Source: Prosthecobacter sp. (GTDB lineage: Bacteria; Verrucomicrobiota; Verrucomicrobiia; Verrucomicrobiales; Verrucomicrobiaceae). From it: a DNA stretch of 62,354 nucleotides. The position numbers and the translations under genes are program-made. Of the stretch, positions 51,654-59,745 are shown one piece after another (positions within the stretch are counted from its first letter, which is position 1; every line of letters begins with the position of its first letter). Location of the stretch: positions 1 through 62,354 of the forward strand of contig NZ_JACSRD010000167.1 of NCBI RefSeq assembly GCF_014879935.1, read 5' to 3'. Under the pieces are notes generated by a model. It ran no database searches. It was given only the letters and a program-made list of their open reading frames with translations, and was not told where the DNA came from.

Positions 51654-54371
51654 TCACTCCGAGGCCTGGGCCTGCGTCACACGCATCTTTTGAAACGGCA
51701 CACTCTCGCAGACAGCGAAGATGATGTCCTGGAAGCGATTGCCGGAGGCCTTGGCGCGGCGGACGATCTCATCGACGGTCGGTTTGTCCGAGTATTCCAA
51801 ACCACGGCCCAAGGCGTAGATGAGGAGGTTCTCCGCGAGGTTTTTCACGAACTGATCGCTCATCTCGCGCACGAGCAGGGCACGCAGCTCGACCAGGTTC
51901 TGGAAGGCCTGGCCGCGGACGAGACTGCCAGAAGCGTCGATGGGCAGTTTCTTGTCCTGATCACGCCAGCGGCCGATGGCGTCGTAGTTTTCAAACGCGA
52001 GCCCCATTGGGTCGAGGAAGGCATGGCAACCGGCGCAAGACGCATTGCTGCGGTGCTCTTCGAGCTGCTGACGCAGCGTGAGCTTGCCAAAGGCGGCTTT
52101 CTTTTCGTCCAGCGGAGCGACACCTCCTGGCGCGGGTGGTGGCGGTGTGCCGAGGATGTTTTCCAGCAGATACTTGCCGCGTTTCACCGGGGAAGTGCGC
52201 GTCGGCGTCGAGGTGAGCGTGAGAATGCTGCCGTGCGTGAGGATGCCGCCGCGTGGGGTGCCTTGCAGGGACACTTTCTGGAACTTGTCCCCCTTCACGC
52301 CCTTGATGTCATAGAAGCGGGCCAGCTTGTCGTTGAGGTAGGTGTAGTCGGCGTTGAGGAACTCGATGACACTGAGGTTGTCGTTCAAAATGTGTCCAAA
52401 GAAGGTCTGCGACTCCTTTTTCATCAGCGATGCGATGCCGCCCTTCCAATCCGGGAACCGGCGTGTGTCGGGCCCCACGATGTCCATGTCGCGAAGCTGC
52501 AGCCACTGGCCGGCGAAGTCCTCGGTGAGGCTGTAGGAGCGCCAGTCGCCGATCATGCGCTTGAATTCGGCTGCGAGGTTCTTCCGCAACTCGCCTTTGG
52601 CGGCCAGTTGCAGCAGCCGGTCATCCGGCGGAGCTGCCCAGAGGAAGTAAGACAGGCGTGAGGCGAGGCTGTGCTCGTCGATCAAGGCGATGCCTGACCT
52701 CACCTCACCCACGGGCTGTGGAGCGCTGCGGAAGAGGAACGCGGGCGACACCAGCATGCCACGCAGCACGTAGCTAAGCGTGTCGAGCGGCTGAAGGCCC
52801 TCCTTGATGCCGAGACTGGCCACGCCGGTCCATTTGCTTTTCTCGCCGCCGGTCATGGGACGACGGAAAAGTCGTGTGCCGAGTTTCTCCACGAGTGCAG
52901 GGAGTGCCGCGTTATCGATGCCGGCGGGTTGGTCGAGGGGACCTTCGACGGTGAACTGGTGCAGCCAGAAATTGCGGTCCTGACGGGTTTTTTCGTCGTA
53001 GAAGTCGTTCAGAAACCAGACTTGCAGCTCGTGTTTGCCCGCAGGCAGGTCTGCCTCGGCCTTGAACCACTGCGGCGTCTGATTCTTGGCGGTGATGGCG
53101 AACGATCCGGCGTTTTTGCCACCGATGCGCACGTCGAACTTGGCCGGCTCTGCGCCTGCCTGCTGGGCGCCCGCTTTGACGATGAAGCGATACTTGCCCG
53201 GCTTCTCCAGCTCGACCGCATGCTTCACGTACCCGCTGGTGGCCAGTTCGATCGTGCCGGTGTCGCGACTGGCGGTGCCTTCGCCGTTTTCAAAGTCCTC
53301 GCCGCTGAGCTTCATGGCGGGAAGTCCGGCGGGCTTGCCATCCAGGAGCCACTGCACCAGACGGGTGCCGCGTGGCGGCAGTAGGCCGTTCGGGCCGTCG
53401 ATCTCGATCTTGTCCAGCGCCAGATTGCGGTCGCGCTTCTCGGGATCAGGATTTTGGGGATCGCTGAAATCATTGAGGAAGCGCACCACGATCTTGTGTT
53501 CACCACCTTTGAGAGGGATTTGCTGCCGGATCGTCTGCCAGGGGCCTTTGTCGCCGTGATAGCGGGCGGTGACGTCAAAGGTTCCCAACTCCGTTTCGTC
53601 CACACGGATGGCCACTTTGGCGGCATCGGGGCCTGCCTGGGTGGCGGAGACTCGAAACTTCAGTTCATAAGTACCTTCGGCCGGTGCGGTGAACTTGGTC
53701 GCCGCGTCTGCGTTGCTGTGAAACCACCGGATGCCCTCCCATTCCTTGGTCTCGCCCTTCTGGTTCCAGAACTTCTTCGCTCCCAGCTCCAGATCGAGGC
53801 GGTCGATGGTGGAGGTGTCCATGGCTTTCTCGGCCACGGTTTTGGCCGCCCGGATGTACTTCTCCATCAGCAGCGGGGAGACGCTGAGCACGTCACCGAT
53901 GTTGTCGTAGCCATAGCCGGTGTCGTCGGGCGGGAACTGGCTCGCCGGACGCAGATCGACCATCAGCAGGTCGCGGATCGAGTTGTTATACTCCGTGCGA
54001 TTCAGGCGGCGATAGGTCACGTGGCCGGGATCGACCTTGGCCGGATCAAACCAGAACACCGTGTTGTCGATCCAGGCGACCATCTCATCACGTTCCGGCA
54101 GGCTGGGCTGGTCCTTCTTCTGCGGCGGCATCACGTGGGTGACCATCTGTTGCCGGACATGGTCCCACATGACCTTGTCCGCGATCATTTTGGAGTACTC
54201 CGCATACTCGTCCAGGGCGAAGTCCCCCTTGTCCGTGCCGTCGCCGTGGCAGTCGTAGCAGAATTTTTGCAGCAGCGGCAGGATGCGCTGATGATAGGCG
54301 TCCTGGCCGCGTTCGGCGGCGGAAAGCAGGCAGGGCAGGGCGATGCACGCGAAGGTTAGGCGGCGGAGCAT
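51654..54371 (-). CDS. Planctomycete-type cytochrome c protein (DUF1587/1592/1588/1585)
   Basis: 905 aa, exported (MLRRLTFACIALPCLLSAAE). Order of domains: cytochrome c-like module with haem motif CYDCHGDG (about 38-45) and MPPQKK; DUF1587 with HVTYRRLNRTEYNNSIRDLL; two beta-sandwich/carbohydrate-binding-like repeats (around 205-270, with TYELKFRVSATQAG, and around 385-455, with KYRFIVKAGAQQAG); then DUF1595/1592 (LEKLGTRLFRRPMTGGEKSK, SRLSYFLWAAPPDD), DUF1588 (RGGILTHGSILTLTSTPTRT, CAGCHAFLDPMG) and DUF1585. The CAGCH in DUF1588 may bind a second haem. Normally found with a DUF1552 partner, which is absent here. The role is probably periplasmic redox chemistry on a polymer, by family inference. 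Confidence 0.88.
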   Translation of the reverse strand: MLRRLTFACIALPCLLSAAERGQDAYHQRILPLLQKFCYDCHGDGTDKGDFALDEYAEYSKMIADKVMWDHVRQQMVTHVMPPQKKDQPSLPERDEMVAWIDNTVFWFDPAKVDPGHVTYRRLNRTEYNNSIRDLLMVDLRPASQFPPDDTGYGYDNIGDVLSVSPLLMEKYIRAAKTVAEKAMDTSTIDRLDLELGAKKFWNQKGETKEWEGIRWFHSNADAATKFTAPAEGTYELKFRVSATQAGPDAAKVAIRVDETELGTFDVTARYHGDKGPWQTIRQQIPLKGGEHKIVVRFLNDFSDPQNPDPEKRDRNLALDKIEIDGPNGLLPPRGTRLVQWLLDGKPAGLPAMKLSGEDFENGEGTASRDTGTIELATSGYVKHAVELEKPGKYRFIVKAGAQQAGAEPAKFDVRIGGKNAGSFAITAKNQTPQWFKAEADLPAGKHELQVWFLNDFYDEKTRQDRNFWLHQFTVEGPLDQPAGIDNAALPALVEKLGTRLFRRPMTGGEKSKWTGVASLGIKEGLQPLDTLSYVLRGMLVSPAFLFRSAPQPVGEVRSGIALIDEHSLASRLSYFLWAAPPDDRLLQLAAKGELRKNLAAEFKRMIGDWRSYSLTEDFAGQWLQLRDMDIVGPDTRRFPDWKGGIASLMKKESQTFFGHILNDNLSVIEFLNADYTYLNDKLARFYDIKGVKGDKFQKVSLQGTPRGGILTHGSILTLTSTPTRTSPVKRGKYLLENILGTPPPPAPGGVAPLDEKKAAFGKLTLRQQLEEHRSNASCAGCHAFLDPMGLAFENYDAIGRWRDQDKKLPIDASGSLVRGQAFQNLVELRALLVREMSDQFVKNLAENLLIYALGRGLEYSDKPTVDEIVRRAKASGNRFQDIIFAVCESVPFQKMRVTQAQASE

Positions 54372-54501
54372 GAAAAGTGGAGTTTGGGGGTGCGGTTACT
54401 ACGTCTGGAACATGCCTTGGATTTCGCTGAAACCAATGCGTGAATTGCGGTTGCGTCTGACAGATCCTGCGCTGAAAACAGCCGCCCAAAAACTTCCCGC
54501 C

Positions 54502-54906
54502 ATGTCCAAAACCGCCCTCGAAACCGGCAAAGCCTTCCTGCAAGAAAACGCCAGCAAACCTGGCATCACCACAACGGCCAGCGGCCTGCAGTATGAGGTG
54601 CTTCGCGAAGGCGCCGGTCCAAGCCCCAAGCTGAAGGACACCGTGGTCGTGAACTATCGCGGCACCTTGCTCAATGGCGTTGAATTCGACAGTTCCTACC
54701 TCGCCGGCCGCGAACCGGCGGAGTTTCCGCTCAAGCGCGTGATCAAAGGCTGGCAGGAAGGCGTCCAACTCATGAAGGAGGGCGCGAAGTTCCGCTTCTT
54801 CATCCCGTCAGAACTCGCCTACGGCAAACGCGGCTCTGGAATCGACATCGGACCGAACGAAACCCTCATCTTTGAGGTGGAGTTGCTGAAAGTCTGGGAG
54901 GACTAG
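54502..54906 (+). CDS. FKBP-type peptidyl-prolyl cis-trans isomerase
   Basis: About 134 aa. Catalyses prolyl isomerisation in protein folding. The FKBP domain is complete: ASGLQYEVLREGAG, VVVNYRGTLLNGVEFDSSY, FPLKRVIKGWQEGVQLMKEG, FFIPSELAYGKRG and LIFEVELLKV, including the Y/F/D/W/Y pocket residues. No signal peptide appears with the start at 54502 (MSKTALETG), so it should be cytoplasmic; the frame is open upstream, but the extra residues are basic and unlike a leader. It is divergent from the DUF1592 gene across 130 bp and followed after 18 bases by an SDR gene. Confidence 0.92.
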   Translation: MSKTALETGKAFLQENASKPGITTTASGLQYEVLREGAGPSPKLKDTVVVNYRGTLLNGVEFDSSYLAGREPAEFPLKRVIKGWQEGVQLMKEGAKFRFFIPSELAYGKRGSGIDIGPNETLIFEVELLKVWED

Positions 54907-54924
54907 GCGCGATTGTTCCGGCCC

Positions 54925-55677
54925 ATGAATCAAATCGATCTCAAAGACAGAGTTGCCATCGTCACCGGTGGCGCACGCGGCATCGGACACGCCATCGCTG
55001 AACGACTGCTGGCCTCTGGTGCCAGTGTTTGCCTGTGGGATCTCGACGCAGCGGCTCTGGAGACCGCGAAGGTCGGGCTTTCGATCGTTGGGAAAGTACA
55101 CACGGCGACGGTCGATGTCACCAATCCTGCATCCGTGGACTCTGCCGTGGCGACGACACTCGGTGCCTTTGGAAAAATCGACATCCTCGTCAACAACGCA
55201 GGCATCGCCGGCACGAACGCGAAGACGTGGGAAACTGATCCCGCCGAGTGGCAGCGTGTGATGGCGATCAATTTGAACGGCCCCTTCCACTGCTGCCGCG
55301 CAGTGGTGCCGCAGATGCTGAAGAACGGCTACGGCCGGATCGTCAACATCGCCTCCATCGCCGGCAAGGAAGGCAATCCGAACGCCGCGCACTACAGCGC
55401 CTCGAAGGCAGGTGTGGTCGCGTTGACCAAGTCGCTCGGCAAGGAACTCGCCACCAGCAACATCATCGTGAACGCGGTGACGCCTGCCGTCATCGAGACG
55501 GACATCCTGAAGCAGCTCACTCAGCAGCACATCGACTACATGCTGTCGAAGATCCCGATGAACCGCTTTGGCAAGAAGGAAGAAGCTGCCGCACTCGTTG
55601 CGTGGCTCAGCTCTGAGGACTGCTCGTTCACCACGGGTGCGGTGTTCGATTTGTCCGGCGGCAGAGCGACCTACTGA
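54925..55677 (+). CDS. SDR-family oxidoreductase (FabG-like)
   Basis: 250 aa. TGGARGIG cofactor loop; LWDLDAAAL after the second strand with an aspartate that favours NAD(H); NNAGIAG; catalytic serine in NIASIAG, the YSASK motif, and a C-terminal FDLSGGRATY ending. The closest general type is the 3-oxoacyl-ACP-reductase/3-ketoacyl family, though many such proteins act on sugars. The ATG at 54925 (MNQIDLKD) is chosen; an ATG at 54913 adds four residues. Same strand as the FKBP and DMFase-like genes, with 18- and 32-bp gaps. Confidence 0.9.
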   Translation: MNQIDLKDRVAIVTGGARGIGHAIAERLLASGASVCLWDLDAAALETAKVGLSIVGKVHTATVDVTNPASVDSAVATTLGAFGKIDILVNNAGIAGTNAKTWETDPAEWQRVMAINLNGPFHCCRAVVPQMLKNGYGRIVNIASIAGKEGNPNAAHYSASKAGVVALTKSLGKELATSNIIVNAVTPAVIETDILKQLTQQHIDYMLSKIPMNRFGKKEEAAALVAWLSSEDCSFTTGAVFDLSGGRATY

Positions 55678-55709
55678 TCAGTTTCAGCCAACGTGCGCGT
55701 ATTCTGCGC

Positions 55710-57122
55710 ATGTCCCTGATCACCGAAGAAAACGCCAAGCCTGGCTTGAACGACTGGCAGCTCACTCGCCTACGCCTCGATGGCAGCGGCTTTCGCTCGC
55801 CGCTGATCGAAGGCTACTGCTCGCGGCAGTCCGTGAAAGCTGGTGAGACGCTCGACATCTTCGTCAGCACGAAGCCTTCATCCCGTTTCAAGATCGAGAT
55901 CTTCCGCACGGGTTACTACGGCGGCAAAGGCGCTCGCTTGATGACCGAGCTCGGCCCCTTCGGTGGAAAAGAGCAGCCAGTGCCGGACATCGGCGAGAAA
56001 CGCCTGCGCGAATGCCGCTGGGAGAAATCGACCTCGCTCACGATCCCGGGCGATTGGTTGAGCGGCGTGTATCTCGGACGGCTGACGACTTTGCCCGCCT
56101 CGAAGGACGAGCCGTATTGGCAGAGCTACATCGTTTTCATCGTCACAGATGATCGGAAGGCGGACATTCTCTTCCAGTGCAGCGACAACACCTGGCAGGC
56201 TTACAACAGGTGGCCGGACAACTACTCGCTCTACACCGATCCGAAGGGCAATCAGGGGCCGTGGTCGGATGTCAGCTTCGACCGGCCCTACGCCAACTAT
56301 GCGCAGATCTACACGAACCCGCAGTCCGTGGGCAGTGGCGAGTGGCTGTGCTTCGAGTTTCCCGCCGCCTACTGGCTGGAGAAGGAGGGCTACGACGTCA
56401 CCTACTGCTCGAACGCCGACATGATCACGCCAGATCACGGTTTGAAGTGCAAGGCCTTCATCAGCATCGGCCACGACGAGTATTGGGACATCCGTCAGCA
56501 CGACAGCGTGGCAAAGATGCGAGATGCAGGCGTCAATCTGCTCTTCCTTTCCGGCAATTCCGTGTGCTGGGTGACACCGTTCTCTCAAAACGCGGATGGC
56601 GTGCCGAACCGCCGCATCTTCCGCGGCGGTCCGTATGGCGGTGACTACACGTATGCCGTGGATCGCGAGAAAGAGCACGGCCCGTATCCGCATCGGGGCC
56701 CGGATGAAGGCTATCTCATGGGCGTGCGCAACATCGATCCCGTGAACGGCGGCGGTGATTGGATTTGCACGAAACCCGAACACTGGGTCTTTGCAGGCAC
56801 CGGCATGAAAAAAGGTGACATCATCCCCGGCATGATCGGTTGGGAGTATCACGGCGATGCACCCAAGGATCTGCCGGGGCTTGAGATTCTGGGCGGAGGC
56901 ACGTGCTGGCAGGGGGGGCAGAATCCGCAGCAGTGGCAGGCGGTCATCTTCGATGGTCCGAAGGGAAACTTCATCTTCAACGCCTCCACCATCTGGTGGG
57001 CGCAGGGCCTGAGCAAGCCGCCCGGTCACATGCCGGTGTGGAGTCACTACTCACGTCCGCATGGCACGGACGAGCGCGTGCAGCGCATCACGGCGAATCT
57101 GTTGAAGCGGGCCATCACTTAA
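55710..57122 (+). CDS. N,N-dimethylformamidase beta-subunit-like protein
   Basis: 470 aa, no signal peptide. It has the N-terminal FRSPLIEGYCSRQSVKAGET immunoglobulin-like domain, then RTGYYGGKGARLM, SYIVFIVTDDRKADILFQCS, TWQAYNRWPDNYSLY, FISIGHDEYWDI, LLFLSGNSVCWVTPF and a C-terminal jelly-roll ending in HMPVWSHY. These match the large-subunit C-terminal domain of N,N-dimethylformamidase, a family widely found in bacteria where the substrate is often unknown. The small subunit is not adjacent, so amidase activity on dimethylformamide is doubtful. The preceding SDR is probably in the same transcript. Confidence 0.75.
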   Translation: MSLITEENAKPGLNDWQLTRLRLDGSGFRSPLIEGYCSRQSVKAGETLDIFVSTKPSSRFKIEIFRTGYYGGKGARLMTELGPFGGKEQPVPDIGEKRLRECRWEKSTSLTIPGDWLSGVYLGRLTTLPASKDEPYWQSYIVFIVTDDRKADILFQCSDNTWQAYNRWPDNYSLYTDPKGNQGPWSDVSFDRPYANYAQIYTNPQSVGSGEWLCFEFPAAYWLEKEGYDVTYCSNADMITPDHGLKCKAFISIGHDEYWDIRQHDSVAKMRDAGVNLLFLSGNSVCWVTPFSQNADGVPNRRIFRGGPYGGDYTYAVDREKEHGPYPHRGPDEGYLMGVRNIDPVNGGGDWICTKPEHWVFAGTGMKKGDIIPGMIGWEYHGDAPKDLPGLEILGGGTCWQGGQNPQQWQAVIFDGPKGNFIFNASTIWWAQGLSKPPGHMPVWSHYSRPHGTDERVQRITANLLKRAIT

Positions 57123-57221
57123 AAGTCGCCCACCTTCGCGTCAACGTGGCAGGTTTGAGGTTTTCAGCATGGCCCTCGTTCGACGCCAAAGACCAGAAGA
57201 TGGTTGGCGAGCAGGAAATCC

Positions 57222-57887
57222 TCAGCGCTCGGCTGGAGACGCCACCCGGGGGACGAATTCGCTGTAGTGGAAGAAACACCATTTGCCGTCCTCGCTCATC
57301 CGCAGTTCCAGACGCTTGCTCTTAAAGAACGTGTCGCGGTTCGTGGCAAGAGCCTTCTCTTCGGGACTGCCTGAGACGACATAGTCGTCAAAAGGCGGCT
57401 TGAACGTCTCGAAGCCTTGGGCCTCAAGTAAGGTGGCTTGGAAAGCGGTGTCGATCTGCAAGACACCATAGGCCCACTGTCCATCGCCATGCGAGTCACC
57501 TAGTTCGATACGCCGGGCCAGGGCATGCTGCGCGAGCTTGGGGCCGATGAGCCACTTCAGGCGCTGGGCAGGCAGGGCGTCATGGATGGCCAGCCCGATC
57601 AACACGGCGAGACCACCCGGCACCAGAAGCCGCAGAACTGTCGGCCAGCGGTTGAACAGGAGTGCCGAGATCCAGGCAACGACTCCAAAGAACGGAAGCA
57701 TCAACATTTGTCCGATGATAAACCAGTGGGCCGTGGTGAACGGAAACAGATCACCGCGCTCGTAATCCAGTCCGACCATGTTAAACCATATCCAAAGCTC
57801 CAGGGCGGCCAAGGTCAGCAGTCCGAACAACTTGCCCGAGAGGCGACGGGAAACGGCGACCGGGGTAGGGGCTTCTTCGACGTTCAT
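57222..57887 (-). CDS. Hypothetical membrane protein, 221 aa
   Basis: I do not recognise it. With the start at 57887 (MNVEEAPTPV) it has three likely helices in the first half: LFGLLTLAALELWIWFNMVG, WFIIGQMLMLPFFGVVAWIS and VLRLLVPGGLAVLIGLAIHD. The second half (from about 110) is a soluble domain with FQATLLEAQGFETFKPPFDD and KWCFFHYSEF, possibly periplasmic. The frame is open 210 bases further upstream, but that part is made of the repeat element and lacks coding character. It converges with the DMFase-like gene across 99 bp. Confidence 0.6.
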   Translation of the reverse strand: MNVEEAPTPVAVSRRLSGKLFGLLTLAALELWIWFNMVGLDYERGDLFPFTTAHWFIIGQMLMLPFFGVVAWISALLFNRWPTVLRLLVPGGLAVLIGLAIHDALPAQRLKWLIGPKLAQHALARRIELGDSHGDGQWAYGVLQIDTAFQATLLEAQGFETFKPPFDDYVVSGSPEEKALATNRDTFFKSKRLELRMSEDGKWCFFHYSEFVPRVASPAER

Positions 57888-58002
57888 CTGAGGGGCAAGG
57901 TGTTCGGCTTTGGATCGGTTGCCAACCTCAATTCCCGTGATGAGAACCTGACGGGACGCCCGCAGGAAGACTACCCAGGCCTTTGCGCCGCTTCTCGCAT
58001 TG

Positions 58003-58152
58003 GCGTCGTGGGGTGGGCAGAGATGCAAGGCGCAAGCTCTTGCATCGGCGACAACGCCGTCGATCGCGGAGAATGCTCTTGGGCCCAAGGAACTCACCTG
58101 GCGGGAGACAGCGGTGTCGCGCCAAGGCTTGCCACCGCACGACGCTGCCGCG
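58003..58152. repeat. REPIN-like palindromic element, diverged copy
   Basis: The left unit GCGTCGTGGGGTGG (58003-58016) pairs with 58132-58145 (13 of 14 bases complementary). It is followed by CAGAGATGC and a hairpin GATGCAAG...CTTGCATC (58022-58029 with 58039-58046). The right outer arm CACGACGCTGCCGCG is at 58138-58152. The same outer arm and CAGAGATGC-plus-hairpin unit occur in the element at 59533-59706, with sequence drift in the hairpin. It fills the gap between the membrane-protein and DUF1501 genes. Confidence 0.65.
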
Positions 58153-58157
58153 CAAAA

Positions 58158-59507
58158 TCACACCAGAATGTCCTTCGCCACCTCGCCATGCACGTCTGTG
58201 AGGCGGAAGTTGCGGCCGGAGTAGCGGTAGGTGAGGCGTTCGTGATTGATGCCCATGAGGTGCAGGACCGTGGCGTGCAAATCATGCGTCGTGATGATGC
58301 CGGTTTCGGCGGTGTCGCCCATGGCGTTGGTGCTGCCGTAGGCGAAGCCGCCTTTCACGCCGCCGCCGGCCATCCACATGGTGTAACCGCGGCCGTTGTG
58401 TCCGCGACCGTTGTAGGGTTCGTTGTCGTAGCTCGATCCGCGGCCGAATTCGCCGCCCCAGAGGATGAGGGTGTCCTTGAGCATGTCGCGCTGCTTCAGG
58501 TCGGCGATGAGGCCGGCGATGGGTTTGTCGATGGATGTGGCCTGGCGGGTGATGCCTTCGCGGAGCTGCTGGTGATGGTCCCATCCGGTGCTGGTGAGCT
58601 GGATGAAGCGCACGCCTTTTTCCGCGAGCCGACGCGCCATGAGGCACTGCGTGCCAAAGCGCTCGGTGTCGCCGTTGTCGAGGCCATAGAGCTCGCGGAT
58701 GTGCGCGGGCTCCTTGTCGAGATCGAGCACGTCGGGCACGCTGGTCTGCATTTTATAGGCGAGTTCGTAGCTCTGGATGATGCCTTCGACCTCGGGATTG
58801 CCCGGATCGCCCGCGAGGAGCCTGCGATTGGCTTTTTGGATGAATTCGATCTGCTTACGCTGCTTCGCGTCGCTGAGGCGGCCGTTGGAGAGATCGGGAA
58901 CGCCGCCGCCGGTGGTGCTGAGTCGCGTGCCTTGAAAGCTCGCGGGCAAAAACGCGCTGCCATAGTTCATCGCGCCGCCGGTATCGGCCACAGGATTGAT
59001 GGTGACAAAGCCCGGCAGATCCTCCGCCTCGGTGCCGAGGCCGTAAACGATCCACGCGCCCATCGAGGGCCGCACAAAGGTCTCGCTGCCGATGTGCAGC
59101 GCCACCGTGGCCATTTGATGCGCGTTCGTGCGTGTCTGCATGCCGTTGAGGATGCAGAGGTCGTCCGCGTGCTTCGAAAGCTCAGGAAACGCGTCGGAAA
59201 TCATGAGCCCGCTCTTGCCACGCGGTTTGAAGTCGAACGCAGCGCCCATGTACTTCGCCACCTTCTGCTCGTGGGCCTTCACGAGCTCCGGTTTGTAATC
59301 AAACGTATCCAGATGGCTCGGCCCGCCCTGCATGAACATGAAGATCACGCGTTTCGCCTTCGCCGCGAAATGCGGAGCCTTCGGCGCGAGCGGATTGATC
59401 GTCTTCGGCGGTGCCGCAGCCGAAGCCCACTGCTGATGCAGCGCATTGAACGCCAGCCAGCCGAAGCCTGCGCTGGTGGATTGAAGAATATTGCGGCGAG
59501 TGGTCAT
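58158..59507 (-). CDS. Tat-exported DUF1501 protein (sulfatase/alkaline-phosphatase superfamily)
   Basis: 449 aa. It has a twin-arginine leader (TRRNILQSTSAGFGWLAF), then RVIFMFMQGGPSHLDTFDYK with the DUF1501 signature, DAFPELSKHADDLCI, GAWIVYGLG, QLTSTGWDHH with a likely metal-binding aspartate and histidines, LILWGGEFGR, GRGHNGRGYTMWMAGGG and TTHDLHATVLHLMG. These fit the alkaline-phosphatase-like fold. DUF1501 genes usually neighbour DUF1549/DUF1553 cytochrome genes, as here (238 bp apart, same strand), and the pair is expected to act together in the periplasm. The biochemical role is unknown. REPIN-like repeats lie on both sides. Confidence 0.9.
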   Translation of the reverse strand: MTTRRNILQSTSAGFGWLAFNALHQQWASAAAPPKTINPLAPKAPHFAAKAKRVIFMFMQGGPSHLDTFDYKPELVKAHEQKVAKYMGAAFDFKPRGKSGLMISDAFPELSKHADDLCILNGMQTRTNAHQMATVALHIGSETFVRPSMGAWIVYGLGTEAEDLPGFVTINPVADTGGAMNYGSAFLPASFQGTRLSTTGGGVPDLSNGRLSDAKQRKQIEFIQKANRRLLAGDPGNPEVEGIIQSYELAYKMQTSVPDVLDLDKEPAHIRELYGLDNGDTERFGTQCLMARRLAEKGVRFIQLTSTGWDHHQQLREGITRQATSIDKPIAGLIADLKQRDMLKDTLILWGGEFGRGSSYDNEPYNGRGHNGRGYTMWMAGGGVKGGFAYGSTNAMGDTAETGIITTHDLHATVLHLMGINHERLTYRYSGRNFRLTDVHGEVAKDILV

Positions 59508-59532
59508 ATGGGGCTATTGGCGTGAAGTAGAG

Positions 59533-59706
59533 CGCGGCAGCGTCGTGGAGTGCGGTGACAGAGATGCGAGGACGAAGCCTCGCATCGACGGCACCGCTTT
59601 CGATGGCCGGACTGGCTTCCGAACACCTGTGGACGCTCGACAGCGGCGTCGCCGATGCCGGATGGCTCCGGCATCTCTGCCGCACGCACTCCACGACGCT
59701 GCCGCG
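59533..59706. repeat. REPIN-like element: two inverted REP-type units
   Basis: Outer arms 59533-59554 and 59685-59706 are perfect 22-bp inverted repeats. Inside each arm is CAGAGATGC (inverted on the right as GCATCTCTG), followed by a short hairpin: 59563-59571 with 59578-59586 on the left (GATGCGAGG/CCTCGCATC), and 59654-59662 with 59667-59675 on the right (GATGCCGGA/TCCGGCATC). Two hairpin-bearing units in inverted orientation, about 174 bp in all, match the REPIN/BIME plan mobilised by RAYT (TnpA-REP) transposases. It occupies the DUF1501/DUF1549 intergenic region. No transposase gene is present in the window. Confidence 0.8.
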
Positions 59707-59745
59707 AAGGCGATAGTGCCAGGTGCTATCGAGAAGTTTGTCATG

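Noticed and set aside
57525..59525. About 670-codon plus-strand frame opposite DUF1501 and the membrane-protein gene
   Set aside because: Crosses two real genes and a repeat element with no family motif; the composition is that of an antisense shadow.
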